Source: Protea cynaroides (taxonomy: Eukaryota; Streptophyta; Magnoliopsida; Proteales; Proteaceae). From it: DNA of 64,000 nt. The stretch is from the NCBI GenBank assembly GCA_028583415.1, contig CM053272.1, forward strand, positions 47,968,685 through 48,032,684, written 5' to 3'. The position numbers were made by a program, and so were the translations under genes. Shown one piece after another: positions 1-31,600 of the stretch (positions within the stretch are counted from its first letter, which is position 1; each line of letters begins with the position of its first letter). The notes below the pieces were generated by a model. It did no database searches, was not told the origin of the DNA, and worked only from the letters and a program-made list of their open reading frames with translations.

Positions 1-1159
1 TCGCAAAAAAAAAAAAAAACTCGTCCCGTTTACATTTATTTGCTAAAGAAGGAAAAAGACTATATAAAAATGTAAATGACGGATGCTCAAGATGCTAGTG
101 CCACTGGTGAAGATCAGAGGATGCCGAATAAAGGTGATGAACTTAGCTTGTGGATGCAGGAACTGAAACTGACGGTGGGATGCCTTCCTGAAGCAAGTAC
201 AAAGCACCTTGCATCCTACCACCAAGGTTCAAAATCTCAGTTTTCGAGGGTGTCTCGACCATTGAGAACACCGAGATTACTGAGATCTCGGCGAGAACCT
301 GCCGAAACTCCCAAAGGGTAAAAATGGGAGTTTTGGCATTTTTTTAATGTTTTTATGCCTGTTTTTGATGTTTTAAGGCTATTTTAAGGCCATTTTAAGG
401 CTATATATTGTAGAAAAATACTAATTTAACATATATAAACACATTTGAAGCATAAAAACTAATCATACATTCATAAATCATAAATCCCACACAATGATAC
501 AACTCACAAGTGCTCATAATCTCCAAGTTTGAAATATTCAAAATGAAATAATACCTTCCCATCAGTCCATCCCAATTTCTATTCATATATAGAGTGGCGC
601 ACAGGTTCAAACTGGTCAGATTGGCTTTGCTGAAGATAATATATCTCGGTCTGATAAATTAAGTCCTGCCACGACATCTTCTGGCTAAAGTAGGTCTGGT
701 AGTCGTCCACATATTTGTCATACACAGTAATTGAAAAGTTTTTAAATATATCTATCCTTGGATACAATTCACTATAATGTGGAGTAAACTGAGCGTATAC
801 TGACTGGTAGGGGGCATGGCTCTTTGGGAACTAGTCAGAAATGAGAAGAGACTGTTCACAAAGTTGGAGCCAGTTTGTGAAGTAGCATTACTAGCATCAG
901 CGGAATAATCACGTGCACTTCCCAGCATGCGGTAACCGTCTGAACTGGTGCCAAATCTAGGAGCACTGAATTACCTTTACCCCTGCTCCTGTCTACTGCT
1001 ACCCTCAATGCTCATTCCTCTAAAGCTTGTGGACATGCTATCAATATCAACATCAGGCATAATATCAGGATCAGGAACGATGTCAAAGAAACGATCTTCG
1101 TCTTCTTTCACTGGATGCAAAGGGCATTCCCGTTGATGAGACTTACGTGTATACCCAAT
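1..1159. other. Unclassified AT-rich stretch, no gene supported
   Basis: Opens with a poly-A run. Positions 224-320 carry a 'ctcgacc / gagatctcgg' type stretch that looks distantly like the one at 4205-4330, so it is probably a dispersed repeat. On the minus strand short open stretches (579-767, 977-1160) are rich in Ser, Tyr, Asp and Gln. They are broken by stops and I do not recognise them; they could be the tail of a decayed transposase. Nothing here resembles the N-terminal exons expected for the channel gene that starts in the window at 6178. Confidence 0.4.
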
Positions 1160-1526
1160 TGTTACGAAGTTGGCCCATAGGCCCATGGGACCCACTAGAT
1201 ATTGCTAACACTAGCTAGCGCCAACGACATCTAGTGCTGGCTCCTTTTTCTCTTCCTTCTTTAATTAGTAGCAAATTTGTTTCCTTTTATTCTATTATTG
1301 TAATCTTCTCTTATTGTATCTTCTTAGAATAGAGACTTTCCTTGTATTCTGTTTATTTCTTTCTCTATAAATACAAGGTAGAGAGGAGAGCTATCTAACG
1401 ATTTTGGCTACAACACATTGCTGTATCGAAATCTATCTCCTTCTCTCTTTCTCTCCTCCTCAATCTTCTTCTCTTTTAATTTCTGATTTGTATACTTGCT
1501 GATTGTTTCTTTGAGGAATTGTTACA
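1160..1526 (+). repeat. 5' LTR of Copia 1
   Basis: Begins TGTTACG and ends GTTACA, giving the usual TG...CA ends, and abuts the tRNA-Met primer-binding site at 1527. A TATA motif (ctataaatac) lies at about 1366-1375, followed by a CT-rich stretch, as in a Copia promoter and leader. No partner LTR is found downstream, so the left border rests on the TG and on the position of the primer-binding site. Confidence 0.7.
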
Positions 1527-4190
1527 TGGTATCAAAGCATTAGATCCTTGGCCATCACTAATCAAAGAACTCTTGGTTTGATTGGCCTTGATATTTTTGC
1601 TCTCTCTATGTAACTACAATTTTTGTTTTACTACTACTGATTGGTGATCGAGATTACATCTATGAATATTGTTGCTAAATACTACTACTTTGTGGACTTA
1701 TGTTCTCGATCACCCTATTGGTAAGGTTATTATCCTCTCCTTAACATCCATCACCCCCTTTGAGCTTCTCTTTTCCTTTGGCCTCTCGGTGGCAGAACCG
1801 AGCTTTGGACCTTGTCACTTACCCTAATACCACCATCTACCCTCACCCTTGTTGAGCCTTTGGCCAATCGGTTGGTTGAACCGATAAGACATTTTTATAT
1901 ATATTGGTTGTGGATTTTGTTCTCTATCATGATGACTGACCCTAAGCCTACTGAGGCACAAATCATCTCCATAAAGTTAAAAGGAGTTTCTAATTATATG
2001 TTATGGGCTCAGGCTATTAAAGCCTTTATTCTTTTTAAAGACAAAGCCACACTGCTATCTGATGAGCCTCCTGTCTGTGATGTGAAAGACAATGAATCTG
2101 TCAAACTGTACAATACCTGGTTAAGAGATAATTTCTAGGTTCAAACATGGTTGTGGAACAGTATTGATACCTCCATCTTACCCACTGTAATGTTCCATAA
2201 TATAGCCAAGGCTATTTGGGCTAATCTACAAGAGACATATGGGTAAGATAAGAATGTCTCTCGCATCTATGACCTATATGAGTAGATGTTCACATACTCT
2301 ATTGGTGAAAAATCCCTGATTGACTGCTATGAAGGCTTCAAAAGGCTTATTGAAGAAATACAGATATGCAGCCTCTTACCACTGATTTGAGCAAAATCAA
2401 AGCTCAATAGTCTGAGTTCTACGTTGCTAAATTTTTTGCTGACCTTTCCCCGGAATATCAGTGTCAACAGTCAACTTCTTGCAGGAGCCTCTATCCTTAG
2501 CCTTAGTAAGGCCTTCTTTCGCCTTCAGCGATTGGTCCCACAGAGTGACTCTCTTGCCAAGGACACTTCTGCTTTGTTTGCTAGCCGTGGCCAAGGCCGA
2601 GGCCGTGGCCGTGGATCCACTCGTGGTTGCACCAGTCTTGAATTGAAGGTTGCCAAAACAACTCGGTTACCCGCATACACTTCCTTGGCTCAGTAACTAA
2701 GCACAGCAATCACAGCAGTTGAACCACTCTAAGGTCTTCACCTGTTTTCACGACACATGGTTGTCTTATAGCTACATATCTATAGCCCCTTCTAATCCAT
2801 TCCCATGCAGAGACGGTACTAGTTCAACCACTCTCCCGACCACTTCTGCTTTTGCTCAGTCAAGAACTCCAGTTTCTGTCCTTCCCATTGCTGTCCAAAA
2901 AGAAAAAAGATCTTTCACTAACTATCCCATTGCTGAATTTGGTTCCTATGATTCCCTCTCTTCCATAGGTTTAGCATATTTGGCTGCTTTGTCATCTATT
3001 CCAATTTCCACAAATTTCTCAGAGGCTATGGAAAATCCAAAGTGGAAGGAAATGATGCAATGAGGTCATTAGAGAAGAATGGTATATGGGAGTTGGTTGA
3101 CGTCGAAAGGGTCATAAACTAGTGGGATACAGATGGGTATTTACAGTGAAGTAAAAGTCAGATGCAACAATGAAGCCGACTAGTGGCAAATGGAATGTTC
3201 AGTATGTTGGGTGAATTTCTAAGAAACGTTTGCACTTGAAATCAAGTTAAATTTTATGAGTTGTCAGGTCTTTAGCTGTAAATAATGGCTTGTGTACCAA
3301 GTTGATGTAAAAAATGTCTTTTTACATGGTAAGCTTGAAGAAGCACTGTACATGCAAACTCCCTTAAGATTCAAGTCTCCAACTAAGGCTGATGGCAAAG
3401 TATGTCTTTTGAAGAAGGCACTTATTGGCTTGAAACAATCACCAAGAACTTGGTTTGATCGATTCAGACAACACTTATTGTACATGTTGATGATATGGGG
3501 GCAACTGGTGATGATGTAGAGGAAGAGAAAACTGAAAAAGTACTAGCCCAACAATTTGAAATCAGGGACTACCTTGAAATACTTCTTGGGAATTGAGGTA
3601 TCAAGGTTAGTCAAGAGTGACTATATCTGTCAAAGAAAATATGTTTTGGATCTCTTCAGCAAAACAGGGATGTTAGGCTGCAAGCCTAGAGACTCACCAT
3701 TGATTAGCATCATAAATTGGGTGTTGGAGATTCCAGAGACTTTTCAGCAAACTGACTTTATCTTTCTTTCACTCATCCAGGCATGTCATAATTGGTCGTG
3801 TTGTCAGTCAGTTCATTCACACCCCTAGAACTGGTCATATAAAAGCTGTTTACAAGATTCTTAGATATTTGAAGTCATGTCTAGGGAAGGGATTGGTGTT
3901 CAAGAAAAAAAATTAAAGGTCAAGAAAAAGGTTTATTGTACTACAAAAACAATCACTTAAGAGTTAAGGCGTACAATGATGCAGATTGGGCTGGTCTAGT
4001 CACAAACAGAAGGTCAACTTCAGGATATTACACCTTTGTTGGTAGGAACCTGGGAATGAAGAAGCAAAAAACAATTTGTAGTGGCTAGATCCAGTGTAGA
4101 AGTAGAGTTTAGAGCTATGGCTCATGCGGTGTGTGCACCTCTATGGCTGCAAAAAGTTGATTTAAAAGTTGAGGTTTAAGATTGATAAAC
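1160..4190 (+). mobile_element. Degenerate Ty1/Copia retrotransposon 1, 3'-truncated
   Basis: A 5' LTR (1160-1526) is followed directly by a primer-binding site matching initiator tRNA-Met (tggtatcaaagc, from 1527). Coding relics then follow in the usual Copia order. A gag start lies at about 1930-2135, with the motif KLKGVSNYMLW typical of the Copia gag N-terminus. More gag with an Arg/Gly-rich tail lies at 2424-2640. The start of the reverse transcriptase is at about 2920-3200, its palm region at 3292-3490 (VDVKNVFLHG, LKQSPRTWFDRF, then a YVDD-like stretch at 3480), and the RNase H end at 3835-4180 (DADWAG, RRSTSGYYTFVG). Stops and frameshifts occur throughout. The protease and integrase are missing between about 2700 and 2830, and no 3' LTR follows. 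It is dead and cannot move itself. Confidence 0.88.
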
Positions 4191-4528
4191 CTACAAGACT
4201 ATTTTTAACCAAGGTTTGAGGTGCCGGTTTCGACCAGCCTCGAAAACATTTTTTCTTGGGTTTCGACTAGTTTTTAGTTGAAACCTGGGATTTTTCTTGG
4301 GACATCTGGAAACCTTGTTTTGAGGTTCAGAAGTGTTTTTTTTTTTTTTTTATTGGATTTTGTTTATGTAGCCTATTTTAACCATATTACACCTATTACC
4401 CACATTAGTTTTAAAAAAAAATCTAAAAGGATAATATGTGGGTGGACCCAAGTTTGCTAGTGCACGCTAAGAGATGGGATTGTGTCTAGAGTTAAGTAGG
4501 CAGCATTTATTTATGATTAATATTATTT
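4191..4528. other. Unassigned spacer with a dispersed repeat
   Basis: Positions 4205-4330 repeat short 'ggtttcgac / gaaaccttg' units and look like a decayed dispersed repeat. The rest is AT-rich with a poly-T run. No coding potential is supported. Confidence 0.35.
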
Positions 4529-5264
4529 AAGTAAGTGAAAGATATTATTCATAGATAAGCAAACGCCCCCCATTTTAATCCAATAAAAATAGTATAAAAT
4601 TCAAATTCCAAAAGAATAAATAGTCAACCCTCCAGTTGAACAACAAAAACCGGATTCTTGGGTGTAGGGGTGATATTCAACTTCCAAATGCTAGGTTTTT
4701 TCCCAATCGAAAAATTCCATAAATCTTATTATAGTAAAGCATCACTGAAAAACAAGAGTGCTCCAAAATAATCTCTTATTTTGATGCCCAAAAAATTATT
4801 TTCATCTAGGACAACTTTAAACAATATTCGCATATTCTAAACAATGTTTGGCTGGAGTGTAACTACTTTAATACAACTCGGATTTTAAGCAATCTCTGCT
4901 TTGTATCGAAGTTAGCATAATCAAATTTCCAACAAATCCGAGTTATAGAAGGAGTTACACTCAGGTCGAACCTCGTTCAAAATACACGAATGTTATTTGG
5001 GGTCGTTTGAATTGAAATAATTGTTTAGGCATCAAAGTAAGAGATTATTTTGGTGCACTTTTAGTTTTTAGTGATGCTTGACTAATTTGGGAAAAAGCCT
5101 AGCATTTGGAAGTTGAAAATCGCCCCTGTACCTAAAATCCGGTTTTTGTTTTTGAACTAAAGATTGATTTTTCATCCTTTTGGAATTTTAATTATTTTTA
5201 TTGGATTCAAATGGGGGAGGGGGGGGGGTGTTTTCTTTTTATAAATAATATCTTACGTAAATGA
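4529..5264. mobile_element. Fold-back DNA element (Mutator-like, non-autonomous)
   Basis: The two halves are inverted copies of each other across a centre near 4890-4910. Left-arm landmarks (aagatattattcat, the C-run before 'attttaatccaataaaaat', 'accggattcttgggtgtagg', 'ctccaaaataatctctta') reappear as reverse complements in the right arm at 5254, 5200, 5135 and 5050. The element runs 4539-5254 (716 bp). It is flanked by agtaagtga (4530-4538) and cgtaaatga (5256-5264), which match at 7 of 9 bases and look like a decayed 9-bp target duplication of Mutator type. No transposase is encoded. Confidence 0.72.
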
Positions 5265-6091
5265 AACATTTGCTTAAATGATATTACTTATCGTGCATTG
5301 AGTTTCTATCATTGGAGATTCTCTCACCTAAGGAATATGAAGGCTTTGATTTAAACTAGCCCATAATTCCAATGGAGGCCAAGGTCAGAAACTCATAAAA
5401 TAGGGGACCTTGGCAAGAGATGATGTCTCTTGGATCTCTTTATTCTGCAAGGAAGGCTTGTGTGAATACTACCTGTTAGCTTACAAGGCCAAATTTGTCC
5501 ATGTTCTTGAACCTACCAGGAACACCTCTGTTGTTCTATAGTGTTCTTGATAAGCTCCCAATTCAACTCAACAAAGCCTTATCCCAATTAATTGGATTGC
5601 CTGCACAAATCCTGTTTCGCCATTTAACTCTATCTATTGTCATAGTTGTTAGCCCAAAGGAATCCATTTCTCTTTTCACAAAATCTCCCAAGGTGATCGT
5701 TGGCCTACCCCTTGTCCTTTTAATTACTCTAATTTGCACCATATCACTCCTTGATGGTACAGTCAATGGCTTTCATTGTACATGCCCAAACACTTAATTT
5801 ATTTATGTGTTGTTTCTGGAAATGTTGCCAAACCACCCTAAATATTAGTCACTTGCTCTTTTCTGATCTAGGATTGGGACATGGGTTTGTACATTATTTT
5901 AATTTTGATTTTTATAATTGAAATATTTATTTACAAAAAAGATGGAGTAGTAATTTTCTATTTCTATTAGCTACATCTAGTTATCATAGTCACCATTATT
6001 TCCTGGATTGACATATTTTGGTTGCTACCTTGTTGGTATCGATTGACTAAGATGGAACATAATCCAGCATAAGTTAATGTGCATAACTGAA

Positions 6092-6135
<44 letters not shown>

Positions 6136-6177
6136 AATCTTTCGAATGCAGCTTAAAATATTGAACTCTTCATGCAG
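5265..6177. other. Intronic sequence upstream of the first visible channel exon
   Basis: Contains the LINE relic listed separately and a run of about 35 T residues at 6097-6131, which ends 46 bp before the splice acceptor (catgcag, ending 6177). I see no other coding exon. Confidence 0.5.
5563..5766 (-). pseudogene. LINE reverse-transcriptase C-terminal fragment
   Basis: The minus-strand reading frame of about 67 residues contains KRTRGRPTITLGDFVKREM, then DRVKWRNRICAGNP and WDKALLS. The run RGRP...W/L...V.rD...........D...W+.+I is the usual C-terminal end of plant non-LTR (L1-type) reverse transcriptase relics. It has no upstream polymerase domain in frame and is a 5'-truncated fragment antisense to the channel gene. 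Confidence 0.65.
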
Positions 6178-25805
<19,628 letters not shown>

Positions 25806-26379
25806 AAAGCACTTGGTTGCTGTTCATGTACCTCACTTCTAGTCTTCTCAGGAGAGGAAGCCATCCAATTTAGCAAAGCATGGACCACCCATTGCATCTT
25901 GAAAACCAAAGATGCCAATGAGCAGTAGAATGAAGTCATGAACTCATTCTTATGTATATGGTTTCTCTTCAATAGAATCGTTCTATACCACCATCATTTA
26001 GATAGTACTTGATGAAAGTAATACATTCGACAGTGATGCTTGCTGAAAACTGTTTCTGGGCACTATACAAATGAATGCCTAAGGACAGATTCATAGAATA
26101 GCTGCTCATGGCCCTAGATGGTATGAAATGGTGGGAAACAATTCATGTGGCCAACTGAAATGGTTTGTAAAGTTTATTAAGTTATGCAGTACTTCCCAAG
26201 GTTTTAAAACCCGGAATCAGACATGGGATCGAACTCTGTTATTCGAATTGGGATCCAACGTAAACCTACAAAATGGAATAGTGAAGAAGCAAAAATTTCC
26301 ATATGTTTCTGATTTTTGGTGCCTTCGACTCATTGAGAGATCAGTTTTGGGGAATCTGGACGAGCTATGAGGCAGAATT
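25806..26379. other. Downstream / 3' untranslated region of the channel gene
   Basis: Follows the TGA at 25803-25805. No clear polyadenylation signal can be singled out. 26190-26300 has 'gggatcg / gaattgggatc' words of dispersed-repeat style. No further coding exon is seen. Confidence 0.4.
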
Positions 26380-26835
26380 CTCTACTTTGATAGGGGTTCT
26401 TAAAAGCCAAGGACCTCAGATTATCTAATCTATAGATAGTGTTTGTTTCGGTGGCAACAGTGGTGTCAATTCAACAAAATTCTATGCCTTGGTGCTTCCT
26501 CTAGCTGTGGTGGTCTCTTGGCTTTGACTTTCATGGAGAATAACTCATTGTTTCAGGGAGGCTAATCACATAGCAGACATTTTAATAAAAGCTGCTGTTC
26601 AAGTGGACACCTCTACTTTCTCTATTCTTCCCAGCGTATTTCAGATGAGCTACTGAAAGATGCACTGAGTAGATCTTGTTATCGTTTCCCTGACCGTGAC
26701 TAATCTGTTGATGGCAATACCGAAGGTAGATTGTCAAAGTCTGTTTTTTATTTTGTCTCGGACTCAGGATACCTGGTCGTTACCCTGTAACTATTTTTCA
26801 TTTTCAATACAATCCATTATGATTCTTTGAGGAAA
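26380..26835 (+). mobile_element. LINE 3' end (RNase H tail and poly-A)
   Basis: At about 26555-26610 the plus strand reads FREANHIADILIKAAVQ, the conserved end of the RNase H domain of plant L1-type LINEs, followed by stops and an A-rich tail (26830-26838). It is a 5'-truncated copy in the same orientation as the channel gene. Confidence 0.65.
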
Positions 26836-27232
26836 AAAAATTACCAAATCCATACTCCCTCATTTTTTTTTTCTTCAATTTTTTTTATGCTTACCAAAAT
26901 CGTACTTGGTTGAGAGAGTGAGGGCTTGATCAATAAGGACCACCATTCTTTGTTAATCACGCACTGAAAATATCCGGATGAAGGTACTTCATACTTGCAC
27001 AGTATGTATGATCACTTGTGCAGCTCGAGTAGACCAAGAATTGTGCTAGGCGAAGGAGGATAAAAGTAAGGACACATCTTAACACCCCTGATAAGAAAGA
27101 CTAGATTTTGAGGTTCAATGAGTTGAGAAAACTCTCAAACTTGGAGTGCCGGAGCTTGGACACAAGGTCTAATTACCCTTAGACAAAGGGGATGGTGGGT
27201 CTACTATCCAAGAGAGAGATGTTATTGGGAGA

Positions 27233-27291
<59 letters not shown>

Positions 27292-27530
27292 CCTTCCCAT
27301 AAATTTTGTATTTTATATTTTTTTATTTTATTTTATTTTTATTATATATGTTTGATTGATGCAAAAAAAGGATCCTTATCTTTATGATTTCGATTTTATT
27401 TCATATATAATTTTTTGTATTATTTTTTTTATTTTATTCATTACTTTGTCAGAGAAGTATAAATTGTGAATTGTGGTTGTCTTTATCATGATGACCTCAC
27501 ATTTTTTTTTTTTTTTTTTTTTTTTTTTTC

Positions 27531-27629
<99 letters not shown>

Positions 27630-28141
27630 TATTCCCCTCTTTTATTTTTTTTTTTAAAATTTTTTTTAAAAATTTATTTTTTAAAATTTATTTTATTTAA
27701 TTAAAAAATCCTAATGGTCTAAACTTGTTGCTTCTCTGAGCCCGCCGCGCATTAGCTTGAGTTGCTTCTCGAAAAAGCCTTCCTACTATGGATTTTCATT
27801 GAATCCTTTATTACAACCCCCCTCCCCGTCCTCTCCCTAAGCTCTTTTACTCCTTTTTTTGGATATGAAATTTGATTTAGGTTAAAATATTTTTCTTTTT
27901 CCTATGTATCGTAATATGGTTAGAAAGTGTTTTGGTATGTGGTGCTAAGGGTCGTTTCGGATGTTTTGTGGGCCCACCTCTCCATGTATTGGGGCTGCCC
28001 TAGGTGGGCCGAATAATTTGGCTTAGGTAAAAGTGAAGAAACCAAAAATTTCTTCAAACTTTTTAATCTCTTGAAAAAAAAAAAAAAACAAAAAAACAAA
28101 AAAAAAAAAAAAAAAAAAAACAAAAAAAACCAAAAAAAAAC

Positions 28142-28174
<33 letters not shown>

Positions 28175-28680
28175 AAAAAAAAAAAAAAATTAAAACATTA
28201 AAAAACCCCCACCCAAAACCCCCCCTCCTTAAAAAAAAAAAAACCCAAAAACCCTTTTATATAAGCAATGGAAAGAGCAAGAAATACAAATGGCGAAAAA
28301 ATCAAAAAAATTATTGCAACTATTTGATTCAAGAAAAAAAAAACAACCCACATATATTCCCCCCTTTAACCTTTATTATGTATGGAAGAATTTCATACAA
28401 CCGAGGAACTTTTTGCCACGGGAGAGAATTTTTTTCCCATAACGATAGAGAGAGGAGGGAAATTCGAGATGGAAAGAGAACGAGAGGAAGAGAATGAAAG
28501 AGAATTCTTGGCCTTCTAATATAATAAGTTTTTTTTTTTTACTTTTTTTAATTTTTTTTGGGATAAGTGTCTTCCAAGTTCTAATCTAATAAAAAAAAAT
28601 TTGGTAAAAAATATAATAAGTTAATAACTTAGTTTTAAACATGTATGTAATATTATAATTTTTCACAATCCATCTATTTT
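26836..28680. repeat. Low-complexity region with long homopolymer runs
   Basis: Poly-T runs at 27236-27290 and 27502-27622 and a poly-A block at 28077-28195 with scattered C/G/T, followed by C-runs to about 28260, dominate the region. 27700-28070 and 28260-28680 have mixed composition but no supported gene. The irregular A/C mix suggests either decayed poly-A insertions or local base-call error. Confidence 0.7.
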
Positions 28681-31600
28681 CTATAGAGGTGTCTTTCAGG
28701 TAATCCGGTGTTGGATTGATGGATTAGACAACAGGAAATGATCCAGGTTCCACGAACCAATCCTCTGATAATAAAAGATTCCAATCCATTACTTTATAAA
28801 ATAGCCCGTCGCTACTGGGCCATTGGTTATTGAACATGATGGACCTGGCTTGATAACATCCACTGGGCTTTGATTTTCTCTTTTAAATTTTTCCTGTGAC
28901 CGAAACTAGAGTATCACATGACGAACACATTATATACATGGCCATGTTCTCTGCCATCGGATGGGGAAGAGAAGGGAATGTGTAATAACAATTCTACCCT
29001 TCTTACTGGGTAGAGATTCTGATGTGGCAACCCGGAATGTACACCGCCGTACATAAAAACCGGCTCTTTTTTTTTTGTTTTTTTTTTTTTTTAATTGTTG
29101 AATACAATTTGCTTTCTTGACATGAGCAATTTGCATGCATGAATTGCCTGGGCTTTTGAAATACGCATAATGAAATTTAACAATCAAATATTCAAGGATC
29201 CAACTAAATGTCACTAACCTAGTGACAATATTTTGTGTCCCTGATTCTTTTTAATGCACATTCATTGATCATCACGAAAATCATAATATACAAGAAGAGT
29301 AGTTTTGGTATTTTCAAAGAGAGATTGGATGGTTGATACATTTAGTTATAGGGCTAATTGCCATCTACCTGAGTGATAACTAGTTTTTCCCAATATATAA
29401 TCATTTAGAGTTAACGATAATAGTGATATAATGCAATGATCACAGAAGTTTTCTTTTTGAATTTAAAATTTTCACTTCCTATTTTCTTTTAAAATTATGT
29501 TTTTCTCATAAATAATCCTAAATATGTCTTTAGTTCCTTTGTGACTAAAGAGCAGATTTATTGTTATTGGACATTGAAAGTCCTGCATATTGGACATTTA
29601 AGTGGGTTAAAGGGCTGTGCCAAGAGCCCAAGATGGGCTCAAACAGTACCCTATTAGCTAGGATTATATTGGGTTGCTCTCTCTCTCTCTTGCTGGTTCT
29701 AGTACTAATTCATCGACTCCAATGCCCTAGAATATGTTTTCATACTAATGGTCTCTTAAAACATGCTTTCAATTATCAAAACCCAAGAACTTATACTATA
29801 GAAATTAGCTAACATCATCCATTTAAGAAGTAGGTTGCGTTTGGTATTTTATTCTTCGAATGTATTTTCAGTCAAAAACACATTTTGAGAATCAATGTTT
29901 GATTACAATCTATTTTTGTATAGGTGATGTGAAAGCACTCTTACAACCACTATGAGCATCCGTCTTTTGTAGACAGAGCAAACTAAGACAACCTCACCAA
30001 GCATAGGCAATGACAACAATAGCTTTTGGTATGTATTCTTTTACTTGGATCATGGAATGTATTAGGGAACACAATCCATATCGGAAAATGCCCTTTACCA
30101 TTCCACAATTTGAGCCCAAAATAGAAATACTTGACTCTTTAACCCATTCTCTATTTTTTATAAGGAATGTGTTCTCAAAATTGAGATAACATTTGTAAAA
30201 ACACATTTCAAGAATACATTGTTGGATAATATTTTAGTGGGCTTAATTTATTACTAGGCCCATTGAGTAGTGGAGGTCTATGTAACTAAGTTGACTGGTT
30301 TGGTCTAGTTCGTCATAGGACAGGGATAGGCAATCCTAATTAGTGTGAAACTGATTAGGGTTTGTGGCAGTACTATAAATACTATGTCATGAGTCCCTAC
30401 AGTCCAAGTTATTTTTTTCTCTTTCTACACCATAAGCACTGAAAAGCATGTGGAACCTTGTAGGCTGTATATGAAAAACTGTGATCAAAGCTTTTAGTTA
30501 AACAACGAAAATCAAACTTTAATGAACATGTATGTCTTTACAATTATGATTTCCATTAATATCTCCATTCTGTTCTAGATTTCTGTATAGATTACTAGAG
30601 CTGAGATGAAACTTATGAATCTGAAAAAATCTAAACATACATACCAAACGTAGCTATAGATTTTGGTCTTATTAGGTTAATACACCGACCATCGCATAAT
30701 CTAAATCAATCTTAGTTCGTTTTTTTTTTTTTTTTTCGTAAAATATATTATATGTCATGTTGAGTAGGCTGACCGTAAACCTTTCCATCTCCGCCCCCCA
30801 CCCAACCCCAAAAAATAAAATAAAAAAAAAACTCAAAAAGCTTCAAAAAGGTAGAAAGGTCCCATTGCAGTTTCTTAATACATGGAATAATTGTCGGTAC
30901 GTTTTCAATACGCTTTCATTGAATCAAAACACCGATCTTTATATATATAAAAGAAAAAAACAACAATAATGAAACCCAGATTGATTAATTAATTGAACAA
31001 TCAGACAAACTGACTCATAGAAAATTGGCTCACCTTATCGGCTCGGGTGAAGGGTTCAGATCCAGTCTTGGGTGTCGGGCATCGGTTGGTGAGAGTCGAC
31101 TCTCCTCCCAAACCCCTAGGAAAATAGAATTTAGATCCAATGAAAGATGATAGCTTGAGTTCATCATCATCATCTTCGTATATCCGTTAATCCAATCTTA
31201 TTCTTTTGACAACCAAGAGAAACCCATAAAGACTAACTTCTTCTTCTTGGAAACAGAATACTTAAAAAAAAAAAAATTAATCCCAACCTCTCTTTTAAAG
31301 GAAACAATTCCTTGTTTACTACTCTAGTATTAATAAATAACAAAAAACAATTTAAAAAAAAAATAGAGATTGCCATGTTAAAAGACACGACAAAAGGTGA
31401 GCGATAGGAATATCTCATATCTCAATATCATGTTAGTGAGTGTCAATATCGTTTACATAAACAAATGGTTGTGGTCATTATAATATTATTTTTTAGTGCA
31501 ACTGTGAGTAAAATATTGGCAAAGGTAGGGTGGAAGGTCGTCACTTGGCTGTTGTCACGGTTAGGGCTGCCTGGCAACCCTCAATCACGGATGTGGATTC

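Noticed and set aside
27473..27700. Poly-phenylalanine open frame
   Set aside because: Pure translation of a poly-T run.
29830..30652. Possible terminal-inverted-repeat element (gcgtttggtat / ataccaaacgta)
   Set aside because: The match is short and no target duplication could be found; the vocabulary is common in this DNA.
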